The notes beneath the pieces were generated by a model. It did not search any database. It worked only from the letters and a program-made list of their open reading frames with translations, and was not told where the DNA came from. From positions 2,694,501 to 2,758,500 of the forward strand of contig NZ_CP014229.1 of the NCBI RefSeq assembly GCF_001553605.1: a stretch of DNA of 64,000 nucleotides. Reading direction: 5' to 3'. Of this stretch, positions 50,677 to 58,068 are shown in pieces. Positions within the stretch are counted from its first letter, which is position 1. Every line of letters starts with the position of its first letter. This stretch comes from Desulfovibrio fairfieldensis. GTDB taxonomy: Bacteria > Desulfobacterota > Desulfovibrionia > Desulfovibrionales > Desulfovibrionaceae. Both the position numbers and the translations under genes were made by a program.

Positions 50677-51755
50677 GCAGCACCTTCACCATGCCTCTGG
50701 GCCCGGTGCATGTGGCCTTGGAGGAGCCGGTCTACTTTCGCCTCACGGTGGAGGGCGAAACCGTGCGCAACGTGGAGCTGACCTCGGGCCACGTGCATCG
50801 CGGCATGGAGGCCATGGCCACCCAGCGCAATCTGATCAAGAACACCACTCTCACCGAACGGGTCTGTTCGCTCTGTTCCAACAGCCATTCCTTCACCTAC
50901 TGCATGTCCGTGGAGAACGTGCTGGGCATCACCATTCCGGAGCGGGCGCGCTATCTGCGCGTGCTGGCCGAGGAAATCAAGCGCGTGGCCTCGCATCTGT
51001 TCAATACCGCCATCCAGGCCCATATCATCGGCTTCAAGTCCCTGTTCATGCACGTCATGGAAGTGCGCGAAATGATGCAGGACGTGAAGGAAACCGTGTA
51101 CGGCAACCGCATGAACCTGGCCTCCAACTGCATCGGCGGCGTCAAATGCGATGTGGAACGCGACATGCTGGACTACATCCTGGGCATGATCGCCAAAGTG
51201 GAGCCCGCAGTGGATGAAATCCGCGAAATTTACGACACCAACAGCCTGGTGCTGGCCCGTACCAAGGGCCTGGGCCTGCTGCCCAAGGAAGACGCCGTGC
51301 GCCTGGGCGTGGTGGGCCCGGTGGCGCGCGGTTCCGGCGTTGTCATCGACGTGCGCAAGGATTCGCCCTACGCCGCCTATCCCGAACTGAACTTTGACAT
51401 GATCACCTCCGAAGGCTGCTGCATCCATTCCCGGACCATGGTGCGCCTGAACGAGATCTTTGAATCCTTTAAACTGATCCGCCAGTGCTGCGAACGCGTG
51501 CCTGACGGCCCGGTGACCGCGCCCATGCGCCAGATCCGCACGGCCGAGGCCTGCGCCCGCTCCGAAGCCCCGCGCGGCGAGGTTTTTTATTACATCCGCA
51601 CCAACGGCACGGACATGCCCGCGCGGCTCAAGTGGCGCGTGCCCTCGTACATGAACTGGGAAGCCCTGGGCGTGATGATGCGCGACTGCAAGGTGGCGGA
51701 CGTGGCGCTGATTACCAACAGCATTGATCCGTGCGTTTCCTGCACGGAACGCTGA
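50673..51755 (+). CDS. cooH: CooH, [NiFe] catalytic large subunit
   Basis: 360 residues from the ATG at 50673 (AAGGAGAAGCGGCC). The NiFe ligands are Cys65 and Cys68 in RVCSLCSNSH and Cys354 and Cys357 in DPCVSCTER. The protein ends three residues after the last Cys, so there is no C-terminal extension for a maturation endopeptidase. Membrane-bound H2-evolving enzyme working with CooL. The CO dehydrogenase (cooS) and CooA regulator are not in the window. Downstream hypA fits nickel maturation. Confidence 0.95.
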   Translation: MSSTFTMPLGPVHVALEEPVYFRLTVEGETVRNVELTSGHVHRGMEAMATQRNLIKNTTLTERVCSLCSNSHSFTYCMSVENVLGITIPERARYLRVLAEEIKRVASHLFNTAIQAHIIGFKSLFMHVMEVREMMQDVKETVYGNRMNLASNCIGGVKCDVERDMLDYILGMIAKVEPAVDEIREIYDTNSLVLARTKGLGLLPKEDAVRLGVVGPVARGSGVVIDVRKDSPYAAYPELNFDMITSEGCCIHSRTMVRLNEIFESFKLIRQCCERVPDGPVTAPMRQIRTAEACARSEAPRGEVFYYIRTNGTDMPARLKWRVPSYMNWEALGVMMRDCKVADVALITNSIDPCVSCTER

Positions 51756-51763
51756 CAGCGGGG

Positions 51764-51865
51764 TTTTTCCCCGCCGGCTGCGTCAAACAGCGCGGCATGC
51801 CTCGGTCACATAGACGGCTATGCTCCGCTTCGGCGCGCCGCTTGTTTTCCTTGCCGGCGGGAAAA
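51764..51865. repeat. Large imperfect inverted repeat between cooH and hypA
   Basis: Arms CCCCGCCGGCTGCGTCAAAC / GTTTTCCTTGCCGGCGGG (with CAGCGCGGC/GCGCCGCTTG next) fold around a TCGGTCACATAGACGG-type centre of about 40 bases. A roughly 100-base hairpin inside the operon could be a repeat element, a processing site or a partial terminator that lowers hypA-cooF message. Confidence 0.55.
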
Positions 51866-51902
51866 GCCTCCACTGTCAGGAAAAAACGGTAAAAGGAAAT
51901 AC

Positions 51903-52286
51903 ATGCATGAGGCCAGCCTTGTACAAGGCCTGCTGGACATGGCCCTGAAAGCCGTGGAGGAGCACAACGCGGCCCATCCCGACAACCGCGCGCTGCGGAT
52001 TCAGGAAATCACCTGCGAACTGGGCCTGATCGCCTGTGTGGAGGCCCAGACCCTGACCGCCTGTTTTGAACTTTTTGCCGAAGGCAGCTTGGCCGAAGGC
52101 GCGACGCTCACGCTCAACACCGCGCCTCTGGCCTGCCGCTGTGAAAACTGCGGCCACGCCTTCAGCCTGACACAACGCCGTTTCGTCTGCCCGGCCTGCG
52201 GCAGCGAAAACATCCACTTCAACGGAGGGCACGGGCTTACGCTCCAGTCCCTGCGCGTTGAATCCGAGGAAACGGACCATGCTTGA
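51903..52286 (+). CDS. hypA: HypA/HybF nickel-delivery protein
   Basis: 127 residues. Starts MHEASLVQGLLDMAL with the nickel-binding His2/Glu3. The zinc site is CRCENCGHAF and VCPACGSENI. It delivers nickel for hydrogenase large-subunit maturation, here presumably CooH. Overlaps cooF by 8 bases. No other hyp genes are in the window. Confidence 0.95.
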   Translation: MHEASLVQGLLDMALKAVEEHNAAHPDNRALRIQEITCELGLIACVEAQTLTACFELFAEGSLAEGATLTLNTAPLACRCENCGHAFSLTQRRFVCPACGSENIHFNGGHGLTLQSLRVESEETDHA

Positions 52287-52878
52287 ACACATTCAGGTCG
52301 TACCCGATAAATGCCGCGCCTGCCGCCGTTGCGAGGTGGCCTGCATCGCCGCCCACCACGGCATGTCCTTCAAGGAAGCCATGAAGCACCGCGACGTGCT
52401 GGTCGCGCGCGTGCAAGTGGTTAAAGCCGAAGGCTTCAAAACCACGGTGCGCTGCCACCAGTGTGATCCCGCGCCCTGCTGCAACGTCTGTCCCACCGGC
52501 GCGCTGCAGCAGGAGGAGGACGGCCGCATCACCATGCGCGTCCAGTTCTGCGTGGCCTGCAAGATGTGCATCGCGGCCTGTCCTTATGGCACCATTTCCC
52601 TGGATACCATCGGCATGCCCGATCTGAGCGGCAGCGACGCGGAAACCCTTGCCCAGAGGGCCCGCCGGGAAGTGGCCGTGCGTTGCGACATGTGCCGCGC
52701 CTGGCGCGAGGAAAACGGCAAAAAGATCACGGCCTGCATGGAGGCCTGCCCGGTGCGCGCCCTGTCCATGGTGGAGCCGGACGGCACGGTGGTGGAAGTC
52801 CCCCAGCCTGAGAAAAAACCCGTGGCCGAGGCCAAGGCGTCCCCCACGGAAACGCCAGGCGAGGGGGCTCAGGCGTAG
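52279..52878 (+). CDS. cooF: CooF, polyferredoxin electron carrier
   Basis: 199 residues from the ATG at 52279 (GAGGAAACGGACC). Four [4Fe-4S] motifs, beginning with KCRACRRCEVAC, then CHQCDPAPCCNVC, CVACKMCIAAC and CDMCRAWREENG with ACMEACPVRALS. It carries electrons from CO dehydrogenase (elsewhere) or another donor to CooX/CooL. The Pro/Glu-rich tail lacks structure. Last gene of the coo operon. Confidence 0.93.
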   Translation: MLEHIQVVPDKCRACRRCEVACIAAHHGMSFKEAMKHRDVLVARVQVVKAEGFKTTVRCHQCDPAPCCNVCPTGALQQEEDGRITMRVQFCVACKMCIAACPYGTISLDTIGMPDLSGSDAETLAQRARREVAVRCDMCRAWREENGKKITACMEACPVRALSMVEPDGTVVEVPQPEKKPVAEAKASPTETPGEGAQA

Positions 52879-52957
52879 CTTCGGAAGGGCGCGCAGCAAG
52901 GCTGATAAATCCTGTTGACAGGCGGGGACAAACTCCTTAGTGGCTGACTCAGAAAGA

Positions 52958-52973
52958 TGTGACCTTCGTCACG
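52958..52973. promoter_or_regulatory. Crp/Fnr-type site upstream of the small basic secreted protein
   Basis: TGTGA-CCTTCG-TCACG fits the Crp/HcpR-type consensus TGTGA-N6-TCACA with one mismatch. It lies 108 bases before the ATG at 53081. The leader in between has a perfect palindrome CCGGCATGCATGCCGG (52984-52999). Possible binders include the Crp/Fnr protein encoded at 56980-57681 or a CooA/HcpR relative. Confidence 0.5.
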
Positions 52974-53080
52974 CTTCGTTTGACCGGCATGCATGCCGGA
53001 TACGGCGGAGTCGGTAACTCCGGCCGCATAGGGATTTTCCCTTCAAAAACATTTTCCCTTATGTATAAGGGGGAATCTGT

Positions 53081-53320
53081 ATGTTGTTTTCCAAAACCCT
53101 TGCCCGTTGCCTTGTCCTGGCCTGTGCTCTCTCCATCTCCTGCGCGGGCGTTGCTTTTGCGGCTCCGCAGCAGGGCGCGGCCAAAGCTCCGGCCGCTTCC
53201 ACAGCCAAAGCCCCGGCGCACAAGCCCGGCGCGGCCGTGAAGAAACCCGTCAAACACGCTCCCAAGGCCGCCAAGCCCGCCGCCAAGCAGCCGGTGAAAG
53301 CGCCTGAAACCGAAGAATAG
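53081..53320 (+). CDS. Small exported Lys/Ala/Pro-rich basic protein
   Basis: 79 residues. A signal peptide (1-27, ending AFA) precedes a mature chain of about 52 residues almost entirely Ala, Lys, Pro and Gln with repeated KAP/KPAAK units, net positive, ending ETEE. Resembles histone H1-like or wall-binding tails in composition only. Ribosome site AAGGGGGAATCTGT. It has its own Crp/Fnr-type upstream site and a strong terminator, so it is a regulated single gene. Function unknown. Confidence 0.75.
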   Translation: MLFSKTLARCLVLACALSISCAGVAFAAPQQGAAKAPAASTAKAPAHKPGAAVKKPVKHAPKAAKPAAKQPVKAPETEE

Positions 53321-53341
53321 ACAACCTTCACCCGAACCATC

Positions 53342-53383
53342 AGCCCCCGGTCCTCCTGTTCAGGAGAGCCGGGGGCTTTTTTT
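53342..53383 (+). terminator. Rho-independent terminator of the small basic protein gene
   Basis: AGCCCCCGG pairs with CCGGGGGCT, with an inner CTCCTG/CAGGAG stem, followed by seven T residues. Confidence 0.92.
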
Positions 53384-53420
53384 CAGCGACCATACCCGCA
53401 ATGGCCCTTGAGCAGATGCA

Positions 53421-53591
53421 TTTTGAAATTCTACAAATTTCAAAGTTGACATTCAGGCGAAAAACATGATTTTCGCCTGAATCCACGCCGCGTTGCTCTC
53501 GATGCCTGTACGCCCTTTGGGCTACAGGCACGGCCCTACGGGCCGCCCGTCGGGTCGGTCTTCGCGGCGCGCCTCACCGTGTTCGGCGTTA
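53421..53591. repeat. Family D repeat, copy D2
   Basis: Same layout as D1 (26384-26550): TTTGAAA/TTTCAAA dyad, GGCGAAAA/TTTTCGCC dyad, the CCTGTACGCCC/GGGCTACAGG hairpin block and the end CGTTA. As in D1, another TA-bounded element starts exactly at the terminal TA (B3 here, C2 there). Confidence 0.85.
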
Positions 53592-53738
53592 GGGCCTGTT
53601 AACGCTATAGAATTTTTGTTCGCCTGCAAGCAAGATAAACCTGCTTTGAGGGAGTGTACTCTTCTGGTACTCGACCGAAAAAGCAGGTGAAATCTGACGC
53701 AGCAGGAGGGCAAAAAGGCATAGCGTTAACAGGTCCTA
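53590..53738. repeat. Family B MITE-like element, copy B3 (149 bp)
   Basis: TA-bounded, ends GGGCCTGTTAACGCTAT and ATAGCGTTAACAGGTCC. Differs from B2/B4 at only a few positions. The right TA is shared with a 28-bp palindrome. Confidence 0.95.
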
Positions 53739-53764
53739 GAGCATTTCAACGTTGAAATGCCCTA
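53737..53764. repeat. 28-bp TA-bounded mini-palindrome, family E
   Basis: TA-GAGCATTTCAAC-GTTGAAATGCCC-TA: 24-bp palindrome with one mismatch, TA at both ends. It is the best-preserved copy and abuts B3. Confidence 0.8.
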
Positions 53765-53783
53765 ATGCACCCGTCACTCCCGG

Positions 53784-54332
53784 TTACCACCACCACTTCT
53801 GGGGATAGCGCCGCCGCGCGCCCAGATTGTTGGTCAGCAGGGCCAGCAACAGCATGCAGCAGGCCCCCGCGCCGCACGGCAGAAGCACATACCAGTAGCC
53901 CAGGCGGTGGATGTCCGCCCCGCCGATGACCGCGATCAGCGCCGTGGCCCCGCCGGGTGGATGCAGGGTTTTGGTGACGCACATCAGGGCAATGGCGGTG
54001 GACACGGCCAACGCCGCGGCCGCCGTGGGCTCCTGCCCCAGGAGCAGCTGGCAGCTGACGCCCACCAGCGCCGAAAGCAGATGTCCTCCCACCAGATTGC
54101 GCGGCTGGGCCAGCGGGCTTTCAGGCGCGCCGAAGGCCAGGACCGCCGAAGCCCCGAACGAGCCGATGAGCAAGGGCAAATTCCATTCCTGGGCGCACGC
54201 GCGTTCCAGCCAGGCCAGGCAGGCAATGGAAAGGGCACTGCCCAACCAGGCCCAGCCCACGTCGCTCCAGGTTGTCCGCGCGGATGCCCGCGCGCCGCCC
54301 AGGCGGCTCAGTACCCGTGTCATTCCGGTCAT
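53784..54332 (-). CDS. HPP family integral membrane protein
   Basis: 182 residues from the ATG at 54332 (GGGGAGGGGAT). Five or so helices and the family motif TKTLHPPGGATALIAVIGG, also FGAPESPLAQPRNLVGGH. HPP proteins are small membrane proteins; a plant plastid member transports nitrite. Here the gene leads into a same-strand cluster with the Hcp and Crp/Fnr genes, so a role with nitrogen oxides is a fair guess. Ends RRRYPQKWWW. Confidence 0.85.
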   Translation of the reverse strand: MTGMTRVLSRLGGARASARTTWSDVGWAWLGSALSIACLAWLERACAQEWNLPLLIGSFGASAVLAFGAPESPLAQPRNLVGGHLLSALVGVSCQLLLGQEPTAAAALAVSTAIALMCVTKTLHPPGGATALIAVIGGADIHRLGYWYVLLPCGAGACCMLLLALLTNNLGARRRYPQKWWW

Positions 54333-54380
54333 ATCCCCTCCCCAGGAGCTGTGACGCATTTCATGCGTATGAACACTGCT

Positions 54381-55703
54381 CTATACCCGCGCCAGAGCCA
54401 GAAACACCGCATGCAGCGAGGCCAGCAGGGCGATGAAGGAGTTTTCCACCGCCGGGCCGTGTTTTTTTGTACCGTACAAGCCGAGAGAAAGCGCGTTCCG
54501 GCGGCAGGCCGCCAGACAGTCCCGGCAGAGGGTGCATGTGGAACCGGGCGTCTCCTGATCCAGGCGTTCCGGCGTCATGGCCCCATAACGGCAGGCCCGC
54601 GCGCAGGCTCCGCAGCGGTTGCACGCGCCCGTGCGGCGGACGCGCCAGAGCGACAGCCGCCCCAGCCCGCTCGCGACCAGGCCCAGCGGGCAGACGCCCA
54701 GGCAATAGGTTCCGAAACCCAGCTTACGGCTGAACAGTCCGGCGCAGCACGGCAAGAGCAGGCCCAGCAACAGGCCGCAGGCCAGGGCCACCCCCAACGG
54801 AGCCCCGGCCAGGCGCAGCAACACGGGCGTCAGCAAGGTCAGCGCCAGCACGACCAGACGCAGCCGGGGCAGCCAGGCCGGTACCGGGCGCACGCGCCCC
54901 CGGGCCGCCGTGCCCGCGTCCCAGACGCCGAAATAGCAGAGCTGGCTGCACCAGGCCGCGCCCGCCAGCAACACGGCGACGCCGAAAAGAATCAGCATGA
55001 AATAGCCCCCGCCCCGGTACAACGGCGCGGCCAAAATCACGCCGGGCACGGGCAGATGCAGGTTGCCGCTGAGCAGAAAACGCCCGTCCAGGGTGAGGCC
55101 CAGCAACAATTGGCCGAAAAAGACCAGGGAAAACAGCCGCCAGGTCCAGAGCCGGGCGGCAACGGCCGTGTGCCGGTCAGACAGCCGCCCCGCCACCCAG
55201 GCCGCCCAGAGGCCGGGCAAAAAGACCTGGGCCAAGCCCCAGCCGGGCGCGAAGCGCTCCAGCACAAAGAGGCCCGGCGCCAGAGCCCAGGCCGCGGCCA
55301 GAATGCCGGTGGTCAGTCCCAGGGCCGCCAGTTGCGCGCCCGCGCTGCTTTCCCGGCGGGCATAGCGCGCCCGCGCCCGCTCGCTCAGCAACGGCAGGAC
55401 GGCCAGGGCGGTGAACAGGGCCACGCCCAGAAGAATGGCGGCCAATCGGTGCCAGGGCTGGTCCATGAACTGGCGTACCTGGACGAACTGGCTTGTGGTC
55501 CAGATCCAGCGGGCAGCCAGCAGGGGCAGGACCAGCAGCAGGACCCGGCGCACCCAGGCCTCGCGAGTCCAGGCCAGCAGGGCCAGCAGAACGCAGCCCA
55601 GGGTCAGGGCGGGCAGGCCGGCCCGCCAGAAGTGCGCACCGGCCGGCAGCAGCGCCAGGGCTGCGGGCAAGGGACAAAGACGGGCGCTTGCGGTCATGGA
55701 CAT
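54381..55703 (-). CDS. Membrane-bound polyferredoxin (NapH/NosR-like 4Fe-4S protein)
   Basis: 440 residues from the ATG at 55703 (AAGGAGCTGTCCGAG). About ten membrane helices. Cytoplasmic-side cysteine motifs are CSQLCYFG and CLGVCPLG of the NapH/NosR type. Two ferredoxin clusters follow: CNRCGACARAC and CTLCRDCLAAC. It should move electrons between the quinone pool or periplasm and soluble partners. The first cluster motif is an incomplete variant of NosR's. Lies 48 bases upstream of the HPP gene on the same strand, so they are likely co-transcribed. Confidence 0.8.
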   Translation of the reverse strand: MSMTASARLCPLPAALALLPAGAHFWRAGLPALTLGCVLLALLAWTREAWVRRVLLLVLPLLAARWIWTTSQFVQVRQFMDQPWHRLAAILLGVALFTALAVLPLLSERARARYARRESSAGAQLAALGLTTGILAAAWALAPGLFVLERFAPGWGLAQVFLPGLWAAWVAGRLSDRHTAVAARLWTWRLFSLVFFGQLLLGLTLDGRFLLSGNLHLPVPGVILAAPLYRGGGYFMLILFGVAVLLAGAAWCSQLCYFGVWDAGTAARGRVRPVPAWLPRLRLVVLALTLLTPVLLRLAGAPLGVALACGLLLGLLLPCCAGLFSRKLGFGTYCLGVCPLGLVASGLGRLSLWRVRRTGACNRCGACARACRYGAMTPERLDQETPGSTCTLCRDCLAACRRNALSLGLYGTKKHGPAVENSFIALLASLHAVFLALARV

Positions 55704-55858
55704 CTCGGACAGCTCCTTGACTGAAATTCCAGCCCGGCGTGCTGAGGCGACGCGCAAGGCGCAGTGCCGGAATCCCTGCCGAAACGGGTCGGCGGGAGGC
55801 AGCGGGCAAAGGCCTTGGCGTAGCCCCTCAAGCGGGCCCGCAGTGCGTCAGGACGGTT

Positions 55859-56335
55859 TTAAACGGGCTCGGGGCTCGTCGCTCCCTCCGGCAGACAGCG
55901 CTTGCCGGTCAGGGACAGGATGTCGATACGGATGACGGCCACCCGGCGGACATTGGCGTCCGGCGCGGGGCGCGGGCAACGGGCGGCATAGCGTTCCGCC
56001 AGGCTGTCCAGGGCCAGACGCTTTTCCTCCGTGTCCTCGACCAGAGAGGCGCGGCCCGTGCCGCAGATGGATTTGTAGTAGGTGGAGGATTTTTCGCGGT
56101 CGATCCGCACGTCCGCCGCCAGGCTGAAGGCCACGCGGCCGTCCTTGCGGATCAAATCCAACTTGGTGCCTTCCGGAGCGCTGTGCAGATAGATGCGCTG
56201 GTCCAGACGCACGAAATTAAGCGAAATCAGATAGGGGAAGTCCCCATTGTTAAGGGCCAGAAACAGTTCTTCGGCCTTGGCGAAGACCTCGTCAAAAAAA
56301 GCCGGTTCAGAACACTCGCGTTTGCTCAGGCGCAT
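55859..56335 (-). CDS. Pyridoxamine 5'-phosphate oxidase-like FMN-binding protein
   Basis: 158 residues. Split-barrel fold with FPYLISLNFVRLDQRIYLHSAPEGTKLDLIRKDGRVAFSL, the NimA/PNPOx-like FMN-binding pattern, and SICGTGRASLVEDTEEK. Such proteins are usually flavin- or heme-binding reductases. ATG at 56335 has AAAAGGAGAGAGGT. Substrate unknown. It shares its strand with the flavodoxin and Crp/Fnr genes. Confidence 0.82.
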   Translation of the reverse strand: MRLSKRECSEPAFFDEVFAKAEELFLALNNGDFPYLISLNFVRLDQRIYLHSAPEGTKLDLIRKDGRVAFSLAADVRIDREKSSTYYKSICGTGRASLVEDTEEKRLALDSLAERYAARCPRPAPDANVRRVAVIRIDILSLTGKRCLPEGATSPEPV

Positions 56336-56415
56336 ACCTCTCTCCTTTTACGGGAATCAATGCTTCAAACAGTTGTGTAACGGCGCGCGCAAAACACGCC
56401 TGCGCTTCGTTCGGC

Positions 56416-56443
56416 AGAGCATTTCACACCTGAAACGCTCCGG
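56416..56443. repeat. Decayed family E mini-palindrome
   Basis: AGAGCATTTCACACCTGAAACGCTCC matches the 28-bp palindrome layout with several changes; TA ends lost. Lies between the flavodoxin and PNPOx-like genes. Confidence 0.35.
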
Positions 56444-56455
56444 CCCGACATGCAA

Positions 56456-56947
56456 TCAATCCGCAAGGCACCGCTGCCAGCGCCGCCCGGCTTCCGCCAG
56501 ATCCGCCGTATCGGGATGGCGGGCGGCCTCCTCCAGCCGGGCGCGGCGTTCCGGCGTCATGGGATGGCGGCCTTTTTGCCGCGAAATTTCCAGAATTTTC
56601 GGATCGACCCGGCCTTGGCACAGGAAGCCGTCCAGCACCGTATTGCCGCCCTCTTCCAGCAGGGCCCGCGCGCCTTCCGCGCAGCGCCGGGCATGCGGCG
56701 AATCCGGCCAGGCTCCCAGGGTTCCGAAAAAAAAGACTTTCTTGCCGAGCACGCGGCGCATGTATCCTTGCGTCCTGGCGTCGGCCTGGCCCAGGCGTAC
56801 CCAGAACCCCAGGGCCAGCAGGTCGTAATCATCAGGGTCCGGCGCCTCACGCACGGGGAAGCAGGGCGCGCCGGAAGCGGCGGCCAGGGCTTCAGCCACC
56901 TTACGGGTATTGCCCGTGACTGAGGAATAAATGATGCAACTTTTCAT
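56456..56947 (-). CDS. Flavodoxin-like protein
   Basis: 163 residues from the ATG at 56947. Begins MKSCIIYSSVTGNTRKVAEAL, the FMN phosphate-binding loop SSVTGNT. The Asp-rich DYDLLALGFWV strand and VFFFGTLGAWPDSPHA follow. It is longer than classic flavodoxin because of an added C-terminal helical/basic stretch, and it resembles flavodoxin-family reductase partners. It ends near the PNPOx-like gene and starts just after the Crp/Fnr gene. Redox partner unknown. Confidence 0.8.
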   Translation of the reverse strand: MKSCIIYSSVTGNTRKVAEALAAASGAPCFPVREAPDPDDYDLLALGFWVRLGQADARTQGYMRRVLGKKVFFFGTLGAWPDSPHARRCAEGARALLEEGGNTVLDGFLCQGRVDPKILEISRQKGRHPMTPERRARLEEAARHPDTADLAEAGRRWQRCLAD

Positions 56948-56979
56948 ATTCTGTGTTCCCGCAGCGTAGCGCATGGATG

Positions 56980-57681
56980 TTAGCTATCGGCCAATTTTTG
57001 CAGCCCCGCCCGGTCCAGCAGGAGCACGCGGCGGCGTTCAACGCTGATCAGGCCGTTGGCGGCCAGCCGGCTCAGTTCCCGGCTCAGGCTCTCGCGGCTG
57101 ATGCCGACCAGACGCGCCAGAATTTCACGGCTGACGCCGAGATCCAGCGCGTCGGTCTTTTCCATTTTCGACCGGTGCAGCAGCCAGGCCGCCACCCGGC
57201 GGGAAGCGGAAATCCTCCCCTGCGACCCGGCCAGCTTGTTAATGAACAGGCGCTGGCGCAGGGAAAGCGCCGCGATCAGGCCCAGGCCCAGCGCCGCGTT
57301 GCCGCGCAGGACAGCCAGCAGGGCGCGCTTGTCCAGCCAGAGCAGGCGGCCCTCCCGGACGCCCATTGCCGAAGCGGGCAAACCGCCCTCATAAAACAGC
57401 ACGCCCGCGTCCAGAAGGCGGCCGGGCCGCACCAGATGCAGCACGCATTCCCGGCCACGGGGCGCGCTGCGGGACAATTTGACCAGGCCGGAGAGCAGAA
57501 AGGCGGGGTCCGCGCTTTCCTGGCCTTCCCGGAACAACACCTCGCCCTTGGCAAAGGCCCGCAAGCGAGCGTGTCCGGCCAGGGCCAGGCGCTCCTCCGG
57601 ACGCAACACGGCGAAAAGTCCGTTGCCGAGAGCCGTCAGAACGGCCTGTTGTGCAGGTTCTTTCAAGGGTGATTCCGGCAT
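56980..57681 (-). CDS. Crp/Fnr family regulator, HcpR-like candidate
   Basis: 233 residues. An N-terminal cyclic-nucleotide-binding-like barrel (20-120) has AKGEVLFREGQESADPAFLLSGLVKL. A long dimerisation helix follows. The C-terminal HTH is VSREILARLVGISRESLSRELSRLAANGLI. In the recognition helix the R-E-x-x-x-R spacing (SRESLSR) matches that of Crp (SRETVGR), which reads GTGA half-sites, just what is found at the hcp promoter (59744-59763). No Fnr-type N-terminal cysteine cluster. Position beside hcp supports HcpR. Confidence 0.8.
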   Translation of the reverse strand: MPESPLKEPAQQAVLTALGNGLFAVLRPEERLALAGHARLRAFAKGEVLFREGQESADPAFLLSGLVKLSRSAPRGRECVLHLVRPGRLLDAGVLFYEGGLPASAMGVREGRLLWLDKRALLAVLRGNAALGLGLIAALSLRQRLFINKLAGSQGRISASRRVAAWLLHRSKMEKTDALDLGVSREILARLVGISRESLSRELSRLAANGLISVERRRVLLLDRAGLQKLADS

Positions 57682-57734
57682 GGCGTCAATCTTTAGATAA
57701 TTTTAACTTTGAGAATGCACGTTCCCAAAGTTTT

Positions 57735-57863
57735 TAGAGCGGGTTGATATTGAAAATATCTCAACGCGCTGTGCGGATTTTCCGTGAAAATCCGCACTAC
57801 GAAATTATCGCAAGGCGAATTTACTTCGCCGTTAAGCGATAATTTCAAGCACAAATTGCTCGA
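57735..57863. repeat. Family C element, copy C3
   Basis: Same body as C2 (TTGATATTGAAAATAT, TGCGGATTTTCC hairpin, GAAATTATCGCAAGGCG hairpin) with a slightly decayed right end (GCTCGAAG instead of GCTCTAAG). It is followed by 57927-57961, a separate perfect hairpin. The 387-base gap upstream of the Crp/Fnr gene holds no gene. Confidence 0.85.
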
Positions 57864-57926
57864 AGACTCGCTAACGGACGAGGCAACCGCGCAAATAAAT
57901 TGCACTTACGCCTATCTCTGCTATCG

Positions 57927-57961
57927 TCATCCGTAAGGCGGCATAGCCGCCTTACGGATGA
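57927..57961. terminator. Perfect 16-bp hairpin downstream of hcp
   Basis: TCATCCGTAAGGCGGC, ATA loop, GCCGCCTTACGGATGA: 16-bp perfect stem. It lies about 110 bases beyond the hcp stop on its strand, without a T run. A decayed family E palindrome is at 57994-58022. Possible terminator or a single-copy repeat. Confidence 0.5.
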
Positions 57962-58068
57962 CACGCGTGGCGGGCGCCTGCTCACGCTGCCGCCAGAGCA
58001 ATTTCAAAGTGAAATCGCTTTACATCATCGCCGGGCGGCTCCCCGGAGCCGCCCGACAACTGCCGACG

